From: Aphanomyces cochlioides
Lineage: Eukaryota > Oomycota > Saprolegniomycetes > Saprolegniales > Verrucalvaceae
Assembly: GCA_019828595.1 (NCBI GenBank)
Contig: JAHQRK010000031.1
Coordinates: 620,001-684,000 of the forward strand
Reading direction: 5' to 3'
Length of the DNA: 64,000 nucleotides
The notes under the pieces were generated by a model. It saw only the letters and a program-made list of their open reading frames with translations, was not told where the DNA came from and did no database searches. The position numbers and the translations under genes are program-made. Of this stretch, positions 35,975 to 45,877 are shown piece after piece (the stretch's first letter is position 1; every line of letters begins with the position of its first letter).

Positions 35975-36769
35975 GGGAATGATGATTTTTACGTGATGAT
36001 CGCCTTTGAAAATGTCATTTGATTGGATTTTTTCAGGGTGCGTCTGGCAAAATTTCAAAATCAATATGCCATTTTCAGCTAAATTGGGATCAACGATTTC
36101 AAAATAGAGGTAAAACCTCCATCTCGTAAAATGGCATTTTGCTTGCCTCCAGTGAGTATATCCCAACCAAAAATATAGGATTTGGTGAAAAACTCTTTGA
36201 GACAATCAAGGTCATATTTTTACCTCAATTATTGAATTTGGCCTCAAAATGGCATTTTGGGCTTATTTATTGTAATATTTTCGGTTGCCAGACGGGCCCT
36301 CAACCAATATTAAAAACTCAAAATTATTTCGATTAAAATGTATTTTAATTAACCAAATATTTGTTATTTCCAAAATAATTTCCTCCATTGTCTGGTAATT
36401 GTGACTTGGGCATTCTCCGTCTCTCCTATACTTAAATTGTAGAGATCCAAACAATTTTCACGAGCTACGTAATGAGGCAAAGTTTGCCGCTCGACCTGTT
36501 TACCTTTTTAAGTTCTAGCGGCATATTATTAAATATTAATTATCATTTTTCAATTCTTTGCAAGAATAATTTTTATTGAATTATTTTCGTTAGCTGCACA
36601 CCACAAATGGTTTTCCTCGCTGTACTTCTTTGTCATCGACCTCAGTCATGCAAAGAACATTGATACAAGTGATTTACATACATTGAATACCGAGGATCCG
36701 ACGGTGTTGAAGGATTAAGATTTCGACATTGTTTAATTCTTTTTAAATTAGGTTAATTTATTTTAATAA
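35975..36769. other. AT-rich intergenic stretch
   Basis: No supported gene. The palindrome AAAATGGCATTTTG occurs twice (36128-36141 and 36246-36259), with a weaker third copy near 36066. The 36340-36760 part is very AT-rich. Confidence 0.4.
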
Positions 36770-36834
36770 GGGGTGAAGGGTTTAAGGGGTTTGGGGTGTA
36801 GGGTTTCGAGGAATAAGAATGTTTATCCGGATGA
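36770..36834. promoter_or_regulatory. G-rich telomere-like tract and TTATCCGGATGA motif upstream of the ZNG1 gene
   Basis: AGGGGTGAAGGGTTTAAGGG and GTTTGGGGTGTAGGGTTTCG are followed by TTATCCGGATGA at 36823-36834, 43 bp before the ATG at 36877. Confidence 0.5.
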
Positions 36835-36876
36835 TCGCGAATTCGTACTCCATCCATCGACGGTTCCTTTGACGAG

Positions 36877-38041
36877 ATGGCGGATGAAGAAAGCACCAAA
36901 GTTGTCCCCGTGACGATTCTCACGGGCTTCTTGGGCTCTGGAAAGACGACGCTCTTGAACTATATTCTCACTCAAAATCACGGGAAACGTATCGCCGTCA
37001 TTGAAAACGAATTTGGCGAAGAAATAGGCGTCGAGAGTTTGATTGCGCGCGTACGTGAACCTCTCTATTTCCACGACATCATCGCTCTTTGTAGGATGGA
37101 GCAGATGGAGAAACATTTGCAGACTTTTATGAACTCAGCAATGGTTGTATTTGTTGCTCCGTGAGAGACGATTTGGTCGCAACGTTAGAAAACCTCTTGA
37201 CACGCCGGGATCGCTTTGACTATGTACTTGTCGAAACCACCGGTAGATCTAGCTCGTGCATTGTTGCCTTACACAGCGTGTAGGTATGGCGGATCCTGGC
37301 AAACTCGCATCAATCTTTTGGGTCGATTCCGAATTGGAAGGTCGCATTGCATTAGATGGTATCGTCTCGTTGGTGGACGCGAAGAATGTTTGGGGACATT
37401 TGGAAAGCAGTACACAAGAAGTGTTGTCTCAAATTGCATATGCCGATCGCATTATCGTGAACAAATGCGACTTGCTTCCGTCAGAAGAGGATAGAAAGCG
37501 TCTGCAGGACCGATTGACAGACATGAACGCATTGGCTCCTTGCATGTAAGTCTATTTTGCAATTTCGAGATATGAATGAGAAATTTAGTTGGACGGAACA
37601 CTCAAAAATTGACTTGGATGCCATCTTGGACATTAAAGCCTTCTCTGCCGACCGAGCAATGGACATTCACGCTTCACTGGTAGGCTATGTATGCGTCAAT
37701 CCATCTGAACGAGCATCCTGTAGCCAAAAGAATCGCATTCTGGCAATGTTACGACCATCTGCGTGTCATCAAACGCTCCATTGACGGTCAAAGCTGTAGA
37801 GCTTTGGCTTGGCTCGTTGCTTTGGGAAGAATCGTCCATGACCATCTACCGCATCAAAGGCATCCTCGACATTGCTCGAGACAACCACAAGCACATCTTG
37901 CAAGGAGTGCATGAACTCTTTGACGTCACACCAAGTGAAGCTTGGCAGCAAGACGAGTCAAGGGTGACGAAGATTGTCTTTATTGGCATTGGCTTAGACC
38001 GTGCATTGCTGCAACAAGGCTTGAATGCGTGCGCTGCATGA
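36877..38041 (+). CDS. ZNG1/CobW-type (CBWD) metal chaperone GTPase
   Basis: P-loop [19 protein letters not shown], switch-region [15 protein letters not shown], the metal-binding C-x-C-C motif in [15 protein letters not shown], Walker B-like VETTG, the ADPG loop, [12 protein letters not shown] (NKxD), and the CobW C-terminal domain [20 protein letters not shown] with FIGIGLDR. An intron starting GTACGTGAACC near 37053 joins SLIAR to [17 protein letters not shown] in frame; three or four more follow. ZNG1 uses GTP to hand zinc to methionine aminopeptidase; CXCC is the zinc site. The length (about 330 aa) is normal. The stop TGA is at 38039-38041. Confidence 0.87.
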
Positions 38042-38279
38042 TGACCTCTCTAGAATGTTATATGCATCTTCGTGCTCTATTCCCCAACTATGGCATTTAT
38101 TCAATGGAACGCAACGATCTTGGTGGCTTCGAAACCTCCCAGCTTGCGAGAATTTCAAAGGAATATTGGTTGTTTGAATTGACCGGTCGATGAATAGAGA
38201 GAGAGCTCTGTGTATGCATGACCGAGGTACCTCGTGGAGGTTTAATACAGTTAGCACAAGTGGCAAGGCGGGTAGTCTA

Positions 38280-38528
38280 CTTCGAAGCAGGACTGCGTAC
38301 ATGGATGCATGGCTTGGAGTAGGCTGCCTACTCCTATCTTCAATCGACGACGATCCTGCTGCCTCGACACGAAGTTCTTTAAGTAAGACCATCCCAATTC
38401 AGCTTGGGTTCGTGTCGTACATGAAGAAAGCAGTGTCAAGGCAGCAAGACCATCGTCGATTGAAGATAGGATCAGTGTGTGCTGCCTACTCCAAGCCATG
38501 CATCCATGTGCGCAGTCCTGCTTCGAAG
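38280..38528. repeat. Foldback (hairpin) repeat of about 250 bp
   Basis: The left arm (from 38280, CTTCGAAGCAGGACTGCGTA...) pairs with the right arm (to 38528, ...TGCGCAGTCCTGCTTCGAAG) over about 100 nt with a few gaps. Shared blocks include CATGGATGCATGGCTTGGAG and CTATCTTCAATCGACGA. The loop is about 40-60 nt. No coding potential is seen. It could be a foldback MITE or a long-hairpin RNA source. Confidence 0.75.
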
Positions 38529-38723
38529 AAGGCTTCCCATTGACCCATTGAAGTTAAGATCTGTGTGTCGCCGCGACACACCGACAAGACAGAGTGTGGT
38601 TGTCTTTTAGACATTGAAATGTTCGACCGTAGTGGGTTGGAGTTGCAAGTCGGCGGAAACAACGCAGTGCGTGGAAGATAGTCGTGTTATTGCCGAGAGA
38701 GAGTGAGAGGTGGTGTGGACAAG

Positions 38724-38996
38724 GTGAAGGTGGAAAGGAGTCGCGTCGGAGGTCGTGAAGGTGTGTGTTGTCGTCAAGGAGAACGTGGGATGTGTGTCCT
38801 TTTCAGCCAATCGCGACAATTCTATGGCAAAAATGCATAAAGTAGCCAATCGTGTTGAGGTAGATTGTATTAATGTCCAGTGGATGGTGCTTTGGTTTTA
38901 TCTTGTTTTGAGTATGCCTGTTCGGACATCTAAGTTGGCGATTTAAGGTATGTCGTGTTTGACATATAAACCACGGATTGAGTCGAACCATGATTG
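38724..38996 (+). repeat. Dispersed repeat A (second copy inverted at 49553-49837)
   Basis: From GTGAAGGTGGAAAGGAGTCG to GATTGGCTCAAA the sequence is nearly identical to the reverse complement of 49553-49837. In the right-hand copy repeat A is joined directly to the inner end of the large inverted repeat; here it stands alone. At its right end it is broken by the 416-bp MITE. Confidence 0.75.
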
Positions 38997-39003
38997 GCTC
39001 AAA

Positions 39004-39419
39004 GGCACTACTTTACTGAAGCCCCCGCAATGTTTTAAACCCTCATACAAATTATTCGTGTAGATGTGTTGTAAACATCCACACTCTTGTAAATGAGTCC
39101 TCGCAGCTTTATTTTATTATCAAAAATTATTTTAAATTTACAGCAAAGCAAAAAATTGGCAAAGTGTATCCGTAAGACTTGACGCTCAGTCTCTTCGAAG
39201 AGATAGGCCTGACCCCAAACCACCGTGAACCCCGCGCGCTACGCGCGCAACACTATAAAGATGTGATTTGGGCTTAGTGGTCGTTGACGGTGCGCAACAT
39301 TGTCAACTTCTAAGCCTTTGTAGTTAGTATTCAGAATTGTATGTGAGTTTAAAACACATCTACACGAATAGTTTGTATGAGGGTTTAAAACAGTGCGGGG
39401 GTTATAGTAAAGTAGTGCC
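39004..39419. mobile_element. Non-autonomous TIR element (MITE) with an 8-bp target duplication
   Basis: Termini GGCACTACTTTACT / AGTAAAGTAGTGCC extend into inverted repeats of about 75 bp (with CCCCGCA, GTTTTAAACCCTCATACAAA and ATTCGTGTAGATGTG in common). GGCTCAAA occurs directly on both sides (38996-39003 and 39420-39427). The related inverted sequence at about 49553-49566 reads GATAGTTTGAGCC with no insert, which is an empty site. An 8-bp duplication points to hAT or P-type transposases; no transposase is encoded. Confidence 0.85.
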
Positions 39420-39445
39420 GGCTCAAACTATCGTACTCCGGAGTA

Positions 39446-40890
39446 CAGACATACCCCCGTATAACATACGGCACTGAATTATCGATTATTATAGGTACGA
39501 AATATAAACAGGTTTCTTACAGCAAAAAAATATCGAATATAAAGATATATAGGATTTCAAATGTCCAAATCTGCCAGCAGCATGAGCGACCTGTTCCAGT
39601 CACGATCGGACTCGTCAGCAAGGATGCCCGTGTGTTTCCACGAGTTTGATATCGCATCGACGCCAATGTTGGCGCACACTTTCGAAGAAATCTCCATTGC
39701 TTCAAGGACATCCAACTTGAAGCACTTCGAGACGTCTTGACCACTGTCAAATCTCTTCAAAGCTGTCTCCATCTGACAGGTCTTGTAGGATTGCTTGAAG
39801 GCGGCGATCACACCAGCGTCCATGGGCTGAAGGACCGCCGTGGTGTTGGGAGGAAGGAAGACAACTCGCACATGATCAAGCTCCAAGCTGGACAAGCGAT
39901 GAGAAGACACATTGTCCACGAGCAGGAGGACATGTCGACCCTCGGCTTTGAACTTTTGATCGATGTGGCGAAGCCATTCTTGGAAGATTTTGGACGTCAT
40001 CCAACCCTTTTTGGCACTAAAATATTGGGCACGAAGCCATTGAACCCAGCCAGCTCTCTTGAAATATCTTGGTTCTTTCGATTTCCCAATGAAGACAAGG
40101 TCCAATTTCTCGCTGCCGTCGCCATTTGCCGCAACACCCAAGGTAAGACGGCTCTTGTCACTCTTGAAACCTGACTGGCGCGAGAGGTGATTGATTTCTT
40201 GGGAAAAGCGCTGTAATACAGAGCTGTTTCGTCGAAATTGAACGTATTGTGTAGGCTGTACTCACTCGTCACTTGCCGTAACCAAGCTCTGCCTGCTTGA
40301 ATGACGTCGTCTCTGACAGAGAATGCTTCGCCTGGTCTTGCACGGAGATGCAAATTGAGTCGCTTCTGAAATTTGAAGAGCCAACCATTAGAAAGACCCA
40401 TATCGAAGCCGGCTGCATGACAAAAGTTCCTTGCTTGAATTCGTATGATGCGTTGATTCAAAAATAATCCTTTAGATTCTGCAAATAGAATCCATTCGAC
40501 GAGTCTCTTTTCTACGACACAACAACCTAGAGTCACCTTTCTTTTTGCATGGCCATTGTCCATTGCGATCAGTGGTTCGAGCGTGGCACGAGCTTTGAGT
40601 ATGGTTTGGATAGAGCTCTTGGCAGGCAGTTTAGACAGACGTAATTCTTCCTTTGCCCAGAATGCAAGACGCTGGAGGCTCATTTGTGGGTTGTCGTCCT
40701 TCTTTTGGATGATCCCTCGCTTTTGGTTGAGTGTGTACGACAAGCGAGATGTTCGCGGCATGATAACCACTCGCAATTTCATATATTCAAACGAGTCTCT
40801 TGAAGATGATATTTTGTATTATTGACTTAATATTATAAAAATATAGAGTAAATTAATTTTGAGTGGGTACGTTATACGGGGGTATGTCTG
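39446..40890 (-). mobile_element. pogo/Tigger transposon, 1445 bp, with TA duplication
   Basis: Terminal repeats CAGACATACCCCCGTATAAC (39446-39465) and its exact reverse complement (40871-40890) are flanked by TA (39444-39445 and 40891-40892). One transposase gene fills the element on the minus strand. Its termini differ from those of the pogo element at 7998-11869, so the two are distinct families. Confidence 0.88.
39557..40782 (-). pseudogene. pogo/Tigger transposase with one frameshift
   Basis: N-terminal part: YTLNQKRGIIQKKDDNPQMS, LPAKSSIQTILKAR (first HTH), AKRKVTLGCCVVEKRLVEWI (CENP-B/Tc5 HTH) and GFDMGLSNGWLFKFQKRLNL. Catalytic part: NFDETALYY (first Asp), VLLLVDNVSSH (second) and VLQPMDAGVIAAFK (third). 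Near 40165-40180 the frame must shift by one or two bases to pass from SQVSR to KSDKSRLTLGVAANG. All catalytic residues are present, so the element is only lightly decayed. Confidence 0.85.
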
Positions 40891-41559
40891 TATTATGAAA
40901 TCGATTTGAAAATGAATTCGCATTTTGGTCAAAACAACAAATTTGGTTGAAAATGACAATATTTCGCATATTTTCTTTGTATATTTCGACCAAATATTGT
41001 GAGATTCATTCTAAATAGTGAGATAGGCTGGAAATGTATCGATTTTTTAATCGATTTCCGAATCTCGCAGCCAATCAGAATCGAGTATTTAACTAATTCA
41101 CGCAAAACACACCCAAACACACCCTAACTCACATGCTATTAATTTGGCCAATAGTCGGTTGAACTTGGCTTCAGTATGGTCAAATCGATTTGGAAATGTA
41201 TTTGATTTTTGGTTAAAAATACAAATTAGACTGAAATTGACAATAGTTTGCCCAAATATTTCGTGCGTAAATTGTGCTTTTGATACAAAATTGTGAGGAA
41301 CGGTTTGAATCGACCGAGGTTTCGAATCGATTCCGAATCGAACGGGCTTCTCTCATTGGCTAGAATAAAAATTAAAAATTAGTCAGCCAATCAGAATCGA
41401 TCCGCCACCTAACTCACGCAAAACACACACTGACACACACCACTTCAGTATGATGAAATCGATTTGAAAATGAATTCGCTTTTTGGTCAAAACCACAAAT
41501 TTCATTGACAATGACAATATTTTGCCCAAATATTTCGTTCGTTTATTTCTTGCGTATAT

Positions 41560-41900
41560 TTCGAGCGTATATTTCGTGCGTATATTTCGCTCGTATATTT
41601 CGCTCGTATATTTCGCTCGTATATTTCGCGCAGTTGTTTCCCTCGTATTTTTGGTTCGAATACTTGATTCGGATATTTCGCTCGCATATTTCGCTTTTGC
41701 TCGGGTAGCGCGTTTGGATATTTCGCTCAGGTATTGTTCTCGGATCTTTTGATTGGACATTTCGTTCGGGTACATATTTTGCTGGATATGTTGTTTGGGA
41801 GTTGCTTTCGGGTAGTTGGGCTCGATATTTTGTACAGAATTTTTGGGGTATTTCGTGTTTGGATGTTTTGTCGGGATAATTTGATCGATCATTCTGTCTT
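41560..41900. repeat. Decaying 13-bp minisatellite (ATATTTCGCTCGT units)
   Basis: The clearest units lie at 41570-41640 (ATATTTCG followed by AGCGT, TGCGT or CTCGT). Farther right the period persists but decays. The inverted partner near 51540-51600 has fewer clean units, so copy number differs between arms that are otherwise nearly identical. Confidence 0.65.
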
Positions 41901-42255
41901 CGTGTTGTGTGGACGATTTTTGAGATCTTCTCTAGCCAAGAGAATCATGCAAGAGTACAAGTTGTTAGGAGAGTGATACGTTTGAGTTTTCTTCCGTCTT
42001 TGTCGAGAGGTTTGTGGCATCCAGCGCACGATGTCTCAAAGGTGACCTCGATGTGTCTCCGACCTGGCAAATTTCACAATGAGGGTCCCGAACGTTCAGT
42101 TTTCGACGGTTACATATCTATTCCACACTCTTGGTCCCTTGTTTCTCACTCGCACAACCACGTCGCGCATGCCCGTGTCTCACAGGTGGAATTGGGTCTG
42201 CGTCTTGGACGGCGTCCTTGGCGGTCGATCGATCTACTGACGTATTCAAGCAAGC

Positions 42256-42372
42256 CTGCGTCATGTCGTCTCGCGCCGACCGCAAACGTATTGTCGACGA
42301 GACGATCTTCGTCGGGAGGATCCCCTCGTCGAGAATGCGTTTGCTATCGGGTCGAGTACGATCGCATGTCTT
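42256..42372. repeat. Hairpin 1 with conserved loop
   Basis: The left arm, including GACCGCAAACGTATTGTCGA, pairs with the right arm, including CGTCGAGAATGCGTTTGC and later CGATCGCATGTCTTGTCG. The loop contains GATCTTCGTCGGGAGGATCC, identical to the loop of hairpin 3 at 43373-43542. A copy in inverted orientation lies at about 50820-50935. Confidence 0.65.
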
Positions 42373-42422
42373 GTCGGGCCGTGTTGGACGTGTGAAGGGA
42401 TGGAGTCACATCGGGTGCGTGG

Positions 42423-42490
42423 TTTGGACCTGTTCAAGTGAGCTTCCGCTCACGGAGAGGGATGCGACAGCTCACATGAACAGGTCCAAA
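42423..42490. repeat. Hairpin 2 with 21-nt arms
   Basis: TTTGGACCTGTTCAAGTGAG... (42423-42443) and ...CTCACATGAACAGGTCCAAA (42470-42490) are complementary over 21 nt with one mismatch, around a 26-nt loop. The inverted copy is at 50698-50765. Confidence 0.7.
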
Positions 42491-43372
42491 GGTCCGCAAC
42501 CTCCTTGCGACGTCCTTGCAGGCGATGGCGGTGTGGTGGACCTGTGGTGGCGTCGTGTAGGTGTATTCGATCATTGGAGGGTAGATATGACACATAATAT
42601 ATGACGTTTAGTTGGTGTATCTAAGTGTGTATGCCGCGCGAGACGTATAAACCTTGTTGAGTCGTGCGTGAAGGAAGTGAGGCTTGCGGCGGTGGCGGCC
42701 GTGATAGAATATGGGAGTTAATCCTGTATAATTGAATGCAAAATTGTATATTGGTTGTGAGAGATATCGAGTTGTAGGTGTGCAGGACGATGGAAGCTTA
42801 ATTCAGTTTGAAGGGATAACCTCTATGAATGATTCATGTAGTCAATATGCATTCCAACAAGTATTATATATCAGAGAACAAACAGCAGAGCAAGACCAAA
42901 TACCTCGCTTTAGTGACAGTATTCGTATTCATCTGACCTTGCCCAGTCAAAATACCCCATCTTTCCCTTGACATTGCAACCACAATGTCACTAACGACAA
43001 GGAAATATTCCAATTTCACAATTATACATCACAAGCTACCCCACACCCATCCAAGTCGGCCAACCCTCCAAATCCGCATATGGGGTTTTATTAACCAAGA
43101 TGTACACCACAACTCTCCAAATCCGCATATGGGAAACGACTGCTACCTCGCTTTACTGACATGCCACATTCTCAAACCCATACAAACACACTTTCACACT
43201 AAAAGATACCCTGCCGACACAAACAAAACCAAGGAAACACACATTCCAATACACCACCACCTTCAACACTGCGTCTTCACATGGATGGACAAGCCCCCAA
43301 GGTCCGTGCCACGCTCTCGGTCCCTTCGCACAACCACGTCGCGCATGCTCGTGTCTCACAGGTATGTCAAAA

Positions 43373-43542
43373 CCTCCTGGACTCTACACAACGGACTCAC
43401 CCACGTAGGATTGCTCGTATCCAAGTCCAACGCATCGTCGACGGGGTGATCTTCGTCGGGAGGATCCCCTCGTCGACGTTGCGTTGGAGTTGGATACGAC
43501 GTAATCCAACGTTGGTGAGTCCATCGTTGGTAGTCCACGATG
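43373..43542. repeat. Hairpin 3 with about 75-nt arms and the same loop as hairpin 1
   Basis: The left arm (CCTCCTGGACTC ... GGACTCACCCACGTAGGATT ... CAACGCATCGTCGACGGGG) pairs with the right arm (CCCCTCGTCGACGTTGCGTT ... GTAATCCAACGTTGGTGAGT ... GTCCACGATG). The loop GATCTTCGTCGGGAGGATCC is the same as in hairpin 1, although the stems differ in sequence. Confidence 0.7.
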
Positions 43543-43929
43543 TGTGGAGCAACGCGACCAGGACGGTGTATGATTGTCTTGCACCCTACTATTGAAGAGT
43601 CGATTGACTCGTATAGGCGTGCATTGTGGGCCCAACTGCAATGCGTTTGCAATCGGATCCAATGCGAAGATTTGTATTGCTAGCTTATCCTGCACCGTTT
43701 TACATGTGTGCTCTTGACCAGGTGCAAACCACGCGCCTGACATGAGTCAATTTCTTCACATGTAATCGTCGCGGCATAAGACAGCAACGCACATCGCCGC
43801 ATTGAACCCGATTCCTTTTTATCAACGCATCGTTCACTTGAAGTAAATTGGCAAGGCGATCAGTAAGGATTCATACGTTTAGTGATACTAATTATAGAAG
43901 ACCATGCGATAAGGAACGACCAAAAGGCC

Positions 43930-44431
43930 ATGCCGCAAAAGCCGATCGCATATGCTGCGGATTATGTCCACGCAGAGGAAAACTACATCAGCATGCGGCA
44001 GCGACAGCTCATGGATGTCGCCCATCGCCACCATTTGGAGCATATCGAAGCCCCGATCAAGAAAGACATCGTCCTCAATTACACCAAGACAAATTCGCCC
44101 AACAAGAAGAAGCAGCAACAGGTCCAAGGTACAGAGAACTTGCAATCACATTCTGCACGCCGTCACCATACACGTAGATCGACAATTAGTCATCTCGAAT
44201 GAAAACCAAAACTTGGTCGGGCGGATAGAAAAGATCATGGGCAGGCGCAACGAATGCGTCCATACGTCGTCAGGCAGCGGTATCAACAAGCCGACGAATT
44301 TATCCATGCGACTCAAGACACAAGCAAGACTTCAAAGTGAAAACCGAGCAATCAAGACGCATTTGAGCAGCGTGAAGGGAACGTACAGCGTCGCGCAGTG
44401 GGAAAAAGGCATGCGGCTCTTGAAGGATTGA
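43930..44431 (+). CDS. CFAP97/Hemingway-domain-like protein
   Basis: Exon 1 (MPQKPIAYAADYVHAEENYI ... KKKQQQVQ) is joined over a GT-AG intron of about 48 nt (GTACAGAG ... CACGTAG) to DRQLVISNENQNLVGRIEKI, then LKTQARLQSENRAIKTHLSS and GTYSVAQWEKGMRLLKD. The two EN-x-x-(L/I) helices followed by a short (T/P)-Y-x-x-x-x-W-E segment are the layout of the CFAP97/KIAA1430 domain, a flagellar/axonemal family. The match is by pattern only. The frame ends at TGA 44429-44431; a one-base shift in GGGAAAAAGGC (about 44400-44410) would instead lead into the next open frame to 44745. The gene lies in the loop of the large inverted repeat. Confidence 0.45.
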
Positions 44432-44745
44432 ATATTCACGGCCTTGTAGAAGCGGAAGCATCCCATCGACTGTCGCAACAAATTTCGAAAACGACCAAAC
44501 GAGCCAAGACACGAACGCACCAGAGGAAACACCAAAAGGATTTGGTGGACAAGCAGGCAACGGCTGACGACTTTGAATTTCTCGTTCTCGATGACCAACA
44601 AAACCAACACTTGGCACTCAAGACTGTCAAGAGCGTCAAAGAGCACGTGCAGTCGAAATTGCCACTCATTCACAACAAGGCCAATGCATACTTGGCGCAG
44701 CACAAATTGGATCCTTTTGAAGTTCCACGGAGGCCATTCGAGTAA
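44432..44745 (+). CDS. Open frame that may be the shifted C-terminal part of the CFAP97-like gene
   Basis: GLNIHGLVEAEASHRLSQQI, then KTRTHQRKHQKDLVDKQATA, DDFEFLVLDDQQNQHLALKT and a helical end (AYLAQHKLDPFEVPRRPFE). It has no ATG of its own after the overlap with the upstream gene. It could be its read-through end after a frameshift. I do not recognise a family. Confidence 0.3.
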
Positions 44746-45474
44746 GGAGCTTCCGTCGATGACACGCGTTGAATATCCTTCGAAAATTATCGGTTGTCGT
44801 CGGACCAATTTGCCAAACAACGAGCAAGGTAATGCACTGTAGCTTTGTGAGCGATGAGAAGAAGCGAGGCTGTCCTTGGAGTTGGCAGAGATGACAGGCT
44901 GTAAATAAAGACATAGCGTTCTTACCATCCATTTCTTGAGCTTGGTGTCGAGTTGAGAGTGGTGATAACGGAGTATGCTCCGAAATTGACCACCAAGTTC
45001 ATGGGCTCAGGGAAAGCAAGGCCATGGATTCATGCAAAGCATCCAGCCGAGAGTAAGCTGTATGGTCTTGAGCTCGTGGAGTTTTCTGGTGGATGTGAAA
45101 CTTGATGTCAAGGATGAACGTGTTCTTGAGATGCTCGCAATGTAGTCCACATGCTTCCAGCGCGAAAATTCGATTGTGGCCTCCAAGTCAATTACGGTTC
45201 GAGCGATTCCCTGGGTGAATCATGAAACCTGTAGCTTCAATGCTGTGTGTACCCGGCGCAATCGATTGCCTTCTTCAGTCGCCACTGGCTTTTTTCGTTG
45301 CCGATGCATGACAAGGACGAAGGCAGCTTGAACAGATCGTTTTGACGGCGTGGAGTGATTGGATGCCGCAAATTGCGATATTCTAGACTTCGGTTGGAGC
45401 AACGACAGCGTGATAGAGCATCATCGTAATGGATCTTGCTGTCTGGACTTGACAATGAAGGTATGAGAAGGTAT
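44746..45474. other. Stretch with no supported gene
   Basis: Only short frames in both strands. It ends at a foldback repeat. Confidence 0.4.
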
Positions 45475-45775
45475 GCCACGGTTGTCTGGAGAGGTCCAAG
45501 GTAAAGAAGGATGCGGCGGGTCTGCTCATTTACCTACAAGGACATCAGGGGCGTCACAGGCTCCGTCGACAAGAGGAGGTGGCGTTTATCTGAGTGGTAG
45601 GATCTCATTGCGATGTCCAGCTCTTGGTGCATTATGTCCATCGCAATGAGATCCTATCGCTCAGATAAATACCAAACACTCTTCCTACGACCCCTTTGCT
45701 ACCCTTGTAGGTAAATGAGCAGATCCGTCGCATCCTTCTTCACCTCGGATCTCCCCAGACAAACGTGGCGCACTT
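45475..45775. repeat. Foldback repeat, about 140-nt imperfect arms
   Basis: Left-arm blocks GCCACGGTTGTCTGG, GTAAAGAAGGATGCG, TCTGCTCATTTACCTACAAG, TTTATCTGAG and TAGGATCTCATTGCGATG recur in reverse complement in the right arm up to 45775. The loop is about 20 nt (CAGCTCTTGGTGCATTATG). The arms differ at about a quarter of positions. It lies about 100 bp before the methyltransferase-like gene. Confidence 0.75.
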
Positions 45776-45877
45776 TCACCGATCTTGATTTGGCAGATGG
45801 TCATTCCATGATTGGATTGGCTTGGTTCAACCAATCGTGCAAGGATTATCATCGAGGATTTGGTGGATCAAAACAGG

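Larger units (their letters stand above)
40894..43353 (+). repeat. Left arm of a large inverted repeat (partner 49835-52830)
   Basis: From about 41560 to 43353 the sequence is nearly identical to the reverse complement of 49835-51600. The outer parts (40894-41275) are more diverged and match 52634-52830 in inverted orientation. Inside are nested short elements that start CTTCAGTATG(A/G)T(G/C)AAATC (about 41168 and 41445), a 13-bp minisatellite and several hairpins. Reading frames present in both arms reflect the duplication and show no protein motif. Confidence 0.8.

Noticed and set aside
36128..36259. AAAATGGCATTTTG palindromes in the AT-rich gap
   Set aside because: Two clear copies in AT-rich DNA can arise by chance; no relation to gene starts was seen.
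41383..41892. 169-codon minus-strand frame with repeated (R/K)-N-I-R-(A/T)-K-Y-T-S-E-I-Y units
   Set aside because: It is translation of the 13-bp minisatellite, whose period keeps all frames open.
42732..42971. Open frames in the inverted-repeat arms that recur with the same protein at 50217-50456, 50584-51281 and elsewhere
   Set aside because: Identity between copies follows from duplication of the DNA. The peptides show no domain, and several come from the minisatellite and hairpin sequence.
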